Assembly: GCA_964036315.1 (NCBI GenBank)
Contig: OZ038498.1
Span: forward strand, 6,384,278-6,448,277
Reading direction: 5' to 3'
Source: Acanthosepion esculentum
Lineage: Eukaryota > Mollusca > Cephalopoda > Sepiida > Sepiidae
DNA: 64,000 nt
Shown here: positions 57,487-64,000 of the stretch, piece after piece
Layout of the letters: every line of letters starts with the position of its first letter
How positions within the stretch are numbered: the stretch's first letter is position 1
Notes under the pieces: generated by a model
Told to the model about the DNA's origin: nothing
Database searches by the model: none
What the model saw: only the letters and a program-made list of their open reading frames with translations
Position numbers and translations under genes: made by a program

Positions 57487-58240
57487 AATCATTTCACCCC
57501 AAGCAAGGCAGTAATACCACTAGTACACAGGGGGCTATAAGGAATGAAAGTAAAAGAGAAGACTGAGAATAGGCAGGATTGAGGATAAGACAAAAGATGA
57601 ATGGGATTCAAGAAGACAGAAGATGGTGATTGACATTGCATTTAATTTTTTTTAAGATTGTAGTTATCAGAGAAGCAAGGAAATAGAAGGGAGTTCCACA
57701 TTTGGGAAGTGTGAGAAAAGAAACTGCTGGAGTAGAAGTGGCAGTTGCATTTAGCTATTTCAACAGTAAAACGGTGGGTCTAGTTTATTTTATTTTATGA
57801 CATATTAATCTCCATGTTATTTTTATGTCACCAAGATTTTTAGGATAGGTTTGTATGAATAGAATATGTATTCTTTGTAGGAAATCAGTTTGTACATCAG
57901 ATTTCATTGATGTATTTTTTAAAGACGTTTTATTACAAGAGTCAAATGTTTTGCTGTTAATTTCTTTTCTTTTTCAATAATGTATTGCTGGTATTTTCTC
58001 TATAAAACTCTATTTTTACAGTTTCATAGTGTTTTTACCCCAGTTTGGGGGTTAACTATTTGTCTATAGTTGGGACCCAAACAGGTGCTACCACCCCAGT
58101 AAAAGGGTAGCAACTAGATGCCAATCTCGTAGCATGTTTAAATTCATGTATTCGGGGCGCCAGGTAAAAAGCCCATCAAGATAAGAGTATTAGATGTAAG
58201 TTCATGCAATGTTTATAGTTAAAATGAAGATGTCAGGTTT
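57487..58240 (-). pseudogene. CR1/Jockey-like LINE C-terminus, interrupted
   Basis: Minus-strand copy with subfamily-1 tail (plus-strand view TTTCACCCCAAGCAAGGCAG at 57491) and C-terminal sequence to 57783. It resumes at 58114 with the CTAGATGCCAATCTCGTAGC segment, equivalent to the GATTGGC block in other copies. The composite element at 57784-58113 splits the two parts. Confidence 0.8.
57784..58113 (-). mobile_element. Composite retroposon nested in LINE
   Basis: Minus strand reads from a truncated head (GGGGTGGTAGCACCTGTTTG, GGGTCCCAACTATAG) through a single array unit (ACCAGCAATACATTATTG) to AACATGGAGATTAATATGTC and an A-rich tail (ATAAAATAAAATAAA). It is flanked by CTAG on both sides (57780-57783, 58114-58117), a likely 4-bp target duplication. 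Confidence 0.82.
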
Positions 58241-58499
58241 TACTATTTTAACAAGGTTCAGTGTTTGGATGCCCATATTTTCCAAATATAATGTTCCATT
58301 GGAAATGCACTTAACAGACTTACAAAGATAATGTTGATGTTCTTGGAAAAGGTTTCAGAAAACATTGATGTAAAGATAACTTTGATTAATTCAGTTATTA
58401 ATAAGAGGTGTGGAATTGACCTTAGACACTTTATTCTACTGCTGTAAACATAGTGTTTGATTGACCGACCATAGTATTGCTCCAATGAACAAAAACAAT

Positions 58500-58560
58500 T
58501 GTATTTGTGACTGAATTTCTGGGATAAGGTGTTATCATTATTTACATTATTTTCAAAAGC
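58500..58560 (+). repeat. Fold-back left-flank fragment
   Basis: TTCTGGGATAAGGTGTTATCATTATTTACA matches the left end of the fold-back copies at 27.9 and 36.5 kb and then stops. Confidence 0.6.
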
Positions 58561-59045
58561 TAAGAAAAGTATGAAGAAACAGAAAATTTTCATTAGAAAG
58601 AACGAAAAGAATGCTGAAAATTTACATTATATCACTCCTCTATGGCAGTGAATGCTGGGCAATTTCCTCACAGATAAAGAAGAGACTTGAAGCAGTGGAA
58701 ATCTGGTTCTCCAGAAAGATGCTGGTAATATCATGTGAGCAATGGCAAAATGTGGAAACAAAAAGGACACTTATACTTAGAATTAGAAATATATACTGAG
58801 AAGTTCTAGGATACATAATGAGGAAAGAAGGTTTAGAAAATTTGATATTCACATGACATATTGAAGTGAAGTGGGATAGAGAAAAACGACACATAAACTA
58901 CCTAGAAAACTTAAGTAAATGGATAGCGGAACAAGGTTTAGATAAGACCACAAAAAAAAGACAACATTTATTAAGAGCTACAAAGGACAGGAAAGTGTGG
59001 AGAATCATGATTGCCAATATCCTGAAGGAGAATGGCATATAGAAG
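58561..59045 (+). pseudogene. RTE-like LINE C-terminus
   Basis: Open part: ISLLYGSECWAISSQIKKRL, then WFSRKMLVISCEQ. After frameshifts the terminal block appears (KVWRIMIANILKENGI-type, 59005-59040). Closest in the window to the 45.7 and 62.0 kb copies. Truncated at the 5' side next to a fold-back fragment. Confidence 0.83.
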
Positions 59046-59084
59046 ATTAATTGATTTATTTAAAGATAGAAAATATTTTTAGGT

Positions 59085-59676
59085 TAGAATATACTTGTCT
59101 TAGGAACACACATCACCCTAATGTTAATGAACCAGTGTATGTGGTCCAGAATATTCTTGTCTTAGGAATGCAAATCACCCTAATGTTAATGAGCCAATTC
59201 ATTTGGTCCAGAATATTCTTGTCTTAGGAACACACATCACCCTAATGTTAATTAACCAGTGCATGTGGTCCAGAATATTCTTGTCTTAGGAACGCAAATC
59301 ACCCTAATGTTAATGAGTGAATTCATGTGGTCCAGAATATTCTTGTCTTAGGAACACACATCACCTTAATGTTAATGAACCAGTGCATGTGGTCCAGAAT
59401 ATTCTTGTCTTAGGAACACACATCACCCTAATGTTAATTAACCAGTGCATGTGGTCCAGAATATTCTTGTCTTAGGAACGCAAATCACCCTAATGTTAAT
59501 GAGTGAATTCATGTGGTCCAGAATATTCTTGTCTTAGGAACGCAAATCACCCTAATGTTAATGAGTGAATTCATGTGGTCCAGAATATTCTTGTCTTAGG
59601 AATGCACATCACCTTAATGTTAATGAACCAGTGCATGTGGTCCAGAATATTCTTGTCTTAGGAATGCAAACCAGCC
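59085..59676 (+). repeat. 62-bp satellite with two unit types
   Basis: About 9.5 tandem copies of a 62-bp unit (TAGGAA starts at 59101, 59163, 59225 and every 62 bp to 59659). Type A has ACACACATCACC..GAACCAGTGCATG; type B has ACGCAAATCACC..GAGTGAATTCATG. Order from the left is A B A B A A B B A, then a partial unit. Starts about 40 bp after the LINE end. Confidence 0.95.
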
Positions 59677-60430
59677 AAACAAAAATAGAAATGAGAAACA
59701 TTCAAAATTTGTTCTCTTCAGAAAACTGCCTTCTGTAACCAAACTAGACAAATGTTTTGGTTAAACTACACAGTTGAATTTCTAAAGATTTTCTCACTTT
59801 TACTATCTTGGAAATTTGAGGTATTTTCCAGGAGAAAGAAAATTTATTCTTAAATTTAAAAGGAAAAATGATACTTTTAATTTGAAAATTGCTTTATTTA
59901 AATATCAAATTATATTTTTGTGAAAAATGACAGTAAAATTAAAAAAAATGTCTCTCTCAGAAAGAATGTAAATTCCTTTTCAATTGTGATCAGGTGTTAT
60001 TAAATGCCAAATATTTAGGAAGAGTGACAAGATTATTATGATTAATTTGTCTTCCACTCCTTGTGAATTCTAGTTCCTTCCATAAAATGTCTCCAGTTTT
60101 CCACCAATGCAATCACTTGGCTTAAAAAATGGATTCTCTATATCAGCTCTCTTTCTCTATTATCAAATTATGTCACTTAATTGATTTTAGAACAAAACTA
60201 TTTTGCTTCAGATTATTATGTCTGTCTAATAATGTTATATAAGAAGGAAGGAAAGAATAAGTTTGGGATGTAGATCTTTGTTGGCAATTTTTATTTTCTT
60301 CCTTTCATTTATGAATCTCCAAATGAACATATCTGGCTTTTAACTAAAATGACTACAAGCACACATATGTGCATGTTAGTACCATATGCACTTTTGGTAC
60401 AACCAGGTATTCTTTGTATCAGTGCATATC
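59677..60430. other. Unannotated stretch
   Basis: AT-rich, no recognisable gene or repeat family. Confidence 0.5.
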
Positions 60431-60432
60431 TA

Positions 60433-60520
<88 letters not shown>

Positions 60521-60778
60521 CATACACACACAAATATATACATATACATACACACATATATATAGACACACACAAACTCGCATATATACACACACACACA
60601 CACACACATCAAGGCAAAAATTTGTTCTTGATAAAGTCTATCAGTTGATGAAACACACTGGTAAAGAAAAGGTTTCCTTTTGTCTTTATTCATATTGTAT
60701 TTTTACAAATATATTTTTATTCATATATAAATTTTTACATACTCATATACATACACACACACACACACACACACACGC
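60433..60778. repeat. Compound microsatellite cluster
   Basis: (TC)n at 60433-60467, (TA)n at 60468-60514, mixed TACA/CACA to 60608, then a second (AC)n at 60748-60776. Repetitive peptide frames across it are artefacts. Confidence 0.95.
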
Positions 60779-60889
60779 ACATAATGTGGCAGAAATACCT
60801 CCCACATAATGGTATAAAATTACCTAGATAAGGAACCATTGCCCCCTAATGTCTTACAATTTTGAGGCAGGTATTTCTATTGAACCTTG

Positions 60890-60891
<2 letters not shown>

Positions 60892-60938
<47 letters not shown>
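60892..60938. repeat. (AT)n microsatellite
   Basis: Pure TA run directly against the PLE-terminus copy at 60939. Confidence 0.96.
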
Positions 60939-60941
<3 letters not shown>

Positions 60942-61012
60942 TGAACATTGAAGTCAACACTTACAGGTGAGAGGCTATTTCATGCTACACGCAATCGTCA
61001 GGCCACATTTAT
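60939..61012 (-). repeat. PLE terminal repeat with degenerate hammerhead
   Basis: Homologous to 33160-33262. Minus strand has CUGACGA, stem II arms UUGC/GCAU (better paired than at 33.2 kb) and GAAA, but stem III (AUA/UCU) and stem I no longer pair well, so the ribozyme is probably dead. (CA)n-(TA)n to 61042 follows. Confidence 0.65.
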
Positions 61013-61042
<30 letters not shown>

Positions 61043-61043
<1 letters not shown>

Positions 61044-61954
61044 AACCCATGCAAATGTATATAATATATAAATACAAAATGTTGTTATAAGCTTTATTAA
61101 GCTGATATATCAAAACTTTTATCTACCCTCATTAGTAAATATGTAGAGACGCTGAAATTTTTGTTTATTAGGGTAAAAAAAACTGATGCTGAACCCTTGA
61201 GAGTTTTGGAATATTGAAATGACAATTAGTTTGAGTGAATTTCTGCACTCAATTTGTAGGTTGTATATGAAAAATCAGGAAGAAAGCGATTTTGCCAGTG
61301 GTCAGGAATTACTGCAAGTGTTACTGACAAAATAGGACTATTAAATGAATAATATAAGCGCACACTTCCTATGTATCCCCCCACACTCCACATTTCCATA
61401 CATTCTTGGAGAATCTAGCCACACTTTGCTTATCTCTCGGCTCCATTTCTATTTTCATATTTCCATTAAGATGTTAGTCTAAATGTCTATTACTCAAGTA
61501 GAAGTCATTTAATATTGATTTCTGAAACCAATTTTCACCTGAAAAAAGTGGAAATGCTGGTCTTATGAGCCAATGAAATACACATACATTTTTAAAGAAG
61601 AAAATTTGTGTATTTTGGAGTCTCTTTCTAAATCCCCAAAGGTTTTAATTGTTTTTCCATTTCTCGTTTCCTTTGTTATTTGCTGATCACACTTCTGATT
61701 ATTTATAGTTTTGTTATTCTGCTCATATTTAACTGCTGCACAAAGGTATTCACAGTATTTTTAATATGCAAGGTTATGTTTAGAAAATAGAATTTAATGC
61801 TCTCAATGTCTTGCTAGATATGTGCAACAAGCATTGCATTAGGAGAACTTGATTCTCATAAACCTCAACAAGGAAGCATTATTATGAAAAACAATACACT
61901 ACTCTCTTGTATTCTATATTATTGCTTGTGGTTGAATATTTTGGGGAGTTTTTT
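61043..61954. other. Unannotated stretch
   Basis: No recognisable gene or repeat family. Confidence 0.5.
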
Positions 61955-62460
61955 AACAGGCCATGGAAAATGCAACACAGAAATGAGAAGGTGCATTTGT
62001 ATAGCAGTTGCCATCCAGAAGCTAAGCAAAGAAATAATAAACAGGAAAATCATACTAGAAAGAAAGAAGGAAAAGAATGCTGAATGTATATAATATCAGT
62101 ACAATGAATGTTGGACAATATGCTTATAGATGAAGAGGAGGGATATGGTTCTGCAGAAGGATGCTGAGAATGACATCGATGGAGTATATGAACCATGAGG
62201 AAGTTTTAAGCAAAATAGAAACAAAGGAGAATTGAAATGCCCAGGACATATACTGAGCAAAGAGGGCTTGGAAAATTCAACACTCATAAGACATATTGAA
62301 GGCAAGGGGGATAAAGGTAAATAAGTAATCTACCTAATGAATCAACAGAACAGGGATTAGGAAGAATAGTAAAAAGACAAATATTGCTAAGAGCTATAAA
62401 TGATAGGAAGCTGTAGAGAGCCATGATTACACACGTCCTGAAGGGACTTACCACATAAAA
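61955..62460 (+). pseudogene. RTE-like LINE C-terminus
   Basis: Starts GHGKCNTEMRRCICIAVAIQ, with KLSKEIINRKIILERKKEKN, then QYNECWTICL (frameshift), GLENSTLIRHIEGKG and a terminal block near 62400-62455. Same order as at 9.45-9.58 kb and 58.6 kb. 5'-truncated. Confidence 0.82.
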
Positions 62461-62570
62461 GGAGAACCAATGACTTTACAATTTTATCTCCACTCTCTCC
62501 TGTCCATACTATCACTTTTGGTTGGCCATTGTTTACACTTTCATTTACACTAGTTTTTCTTAAAGTTTCA

Positions 62571-62690
62571 TACATAATACTCATTTGACTATTTCAGTTT
62601 TATAATACTCATTTGCCTATTTCAGTTTTATAATACTCATTTGCCTATTTCAGTTTTATAATACTCATTTGCCTATTTCAGTTTTATAAT
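62571..62690 (+). repeat. 28-bp tandem repeat
   Basis: About four copies of a 28-bp unit (TTTTATAATACTCATTTGCC + TATTTCAG); internal copies are identical, the first has GACT for GCCT. Confidence 0.95.
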
Positions 62691-63047
62691 TTACAAACTA
62701 AAAATATCTTTTTATTAATAAGTTTCATAACTTTATTTTTGTTTTCAAGTAAAACTAAAACCTGAGTTTTATTTAGTTTTGAAGATTTTCTATGAAAATG
62801 AATGTGAAGCATAATTCTTTTTATTCAAATAATGAAAAAAATCGAGTTTTAGTTCATATTTTGATCTTTGAAAAGGCAGGTAAGTAAAAAATGAAGATTT
62901 TGAGCTAACAGAGTCCCAAGAATATGAACTACCTGAAAAGTATTACAAGACCCCATAGTGGACAATATAAATAGAATTTTATGAGACCATTTTCATTAGT
63001 TCTTTTATGATAGACACTTAATTTCAGGCTATTCTCATTATGGTGTA

Positions 63048-63093
<46 letters not shown>

Positions 63094-64000
63094 TATATTT
63101 CCTCTTTTTTTTTTGTCTTCTCTGAGAAGAATACCTTGACTGCAGCAACAAGTCTATGAGAGATTGCTGAAAAGTCCTAGGCCTGACCAAAAAGAAATTA
63201 AAAACAAAATTGTTTTGCCAAATTTGGGAAGTGGCTAGTTGAGAACTTTTCAGAACCCCATCATAGCTGTTTGTCATAACATGTCATACTAGTTATAGAA
63301 TATTATAAGTTTTAAAATTATGAAACTAAATTTGGCAAAGAATATTTTTGACTCTGTTCAAGCAAAATGGCATATAAGAGCCTGAAATCGTTTCCTTAAA
63401 ATGGCCGAAAAATAACTCCCAGATTTTGTATGCAAAAGTTAAGGTTTATAATGTTTATCCAGATGCTGTAGACAACCAGTAATTGTACTTTGCTCTATTG
63501 ACTTATTTACTATCCAATAGTCATTGTAAACAGTATGACAAGTTCAGCTATGATAGTCGTGATTATAACATCCCTGGTATTCATTTACTATGCATTGACG
63601 AAATGAAGATTCAAAACCATTCTCTTTTACAGACAGTGACTAAATATAAAAAGGATTTGAAATGTGAAATTTATTAATCTTCCATTAATTATCACCAAAA
63701 TAGATATTTCTGTAAACCAAATCTCATAAGTGTTGCAATTCTGACCAGGCCAGCTTCAGTTCCAGTTAGGAAAATCAATGATAATCCAACTGATGTATAA
63801 AAATAAAAACTGAAAAATGCTTGAAATTATCTCAATCCAAAAAAGAAATGAGTAAATATTTACTTTTCTTTTCATTTTAATTGCAACTTCTAATCAAAGA
63901 TCTTCTAGTAACTCTTGTGGAAATCATCATGGAATCATCACCCTGCAAGTAAGCACTCCAATCTTCTATTCTGTCATCATCTGAAGAAATGCACAATTAA
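62691..64000. other. Unannotated stretch with (AT)n
   Basis: (AT)n at about 63050-63098. Small frames have no known motif. Confidence 0.55.

Noticed and set aside
59085..59676. CRISPR-like or coding repeat array
   Set aside because: Units are head-to-tail and 62 bp long, so any open frame shifts every unit; it is a satellite.
60349..60809. Long open frames of Ser-Leu, Ile-Tyr and His-Thr repeats
   Set aside because: They are translations of (TC)n, (TA)n and (AC)n microsatellites.
62571..62690. CRISPR-like array
   Set aside because: The 28-bp units are contiguous without spacers; it is a plain tandem repeat in eukaryotic DNA.

Overview
The window looks like repeat-dense, AT-rich intergenic or intronic DNA from a large animal genome. 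A mollusc, most probably an octopod cephalopod, fits best; this is inferred from long (AT)n and (CA)n tracts, tRNA-derived SINEs, Penelope-like elements with GIY-YIG endonucleases, RTE-like and CR1/Jockey-like LINE remnants, Tc1/mariner, Tigger and hAT copies. I see no convincing host protein gene, rRNA gene or functional tRNA gene, and no prokaryotic features (operons, ribosome binding sites, CRISPR). Nearly every recognisable coding stretch is a broken transposable-element (TE) frame.

Layout. 0.9-2.5 kb: Penelope-like element (PLE) reverse transcriptase, minus strand, flanked by inverted terminal copies. 4.35 and 37.0 kb: two copies of a SINE whose head is 5S-rRNA-like, joined to a tRNA-like part. 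7.96-9.6 kb: RTE-like LINE with endonuclease and RT remnants. 10.9-13.3 kb: mariner, Tc1-like and I/Jockey-like remnants. 14.39-16.58 kb: a full-length Tigger (pogo) element with matching termini and TA duplications. 16.6-17.25 kb: another PLE. 19.5-22 kb: LINE tails, one split by a solo LTR with a perfect 5-bp duplication. 22.8, 27.9, 36.6 and 44.5 kb: a fold-back family. 29.3, 46.5, 54.3, 55.5 and 57.8 kb: a composite family with a head, an internal minisatellite and an A-rich tail. 30.8-31.2 kb: hAT-like non-autonomous copy. 33.2-36.4 kb: a second PLE clade whose terminal repeat carries a hammerhead-ribozyme-like motif. 37.4-46 kb: LINE remnants. 47.5-51.1 kb: PLE followed by a Ty3/gypsy-type pol remnant. 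59.1-59.7 kb: a 62-bp satellite with two alternating unit types.

The parts do not form a pathway. They record layered insertion: a solo LTR inside a LINE tail, minisatellite composites inside two LINE types, and SINE-like cores inside fold-back arms. The most interesting signals are the hammerhead-like RNA at 33.2 kb, the SVA-like composite family, the 5S/tRNA dimeric SINE and the fold-back family with a SINE-like core. All family names come from motif recognition by eye; no database search was run.
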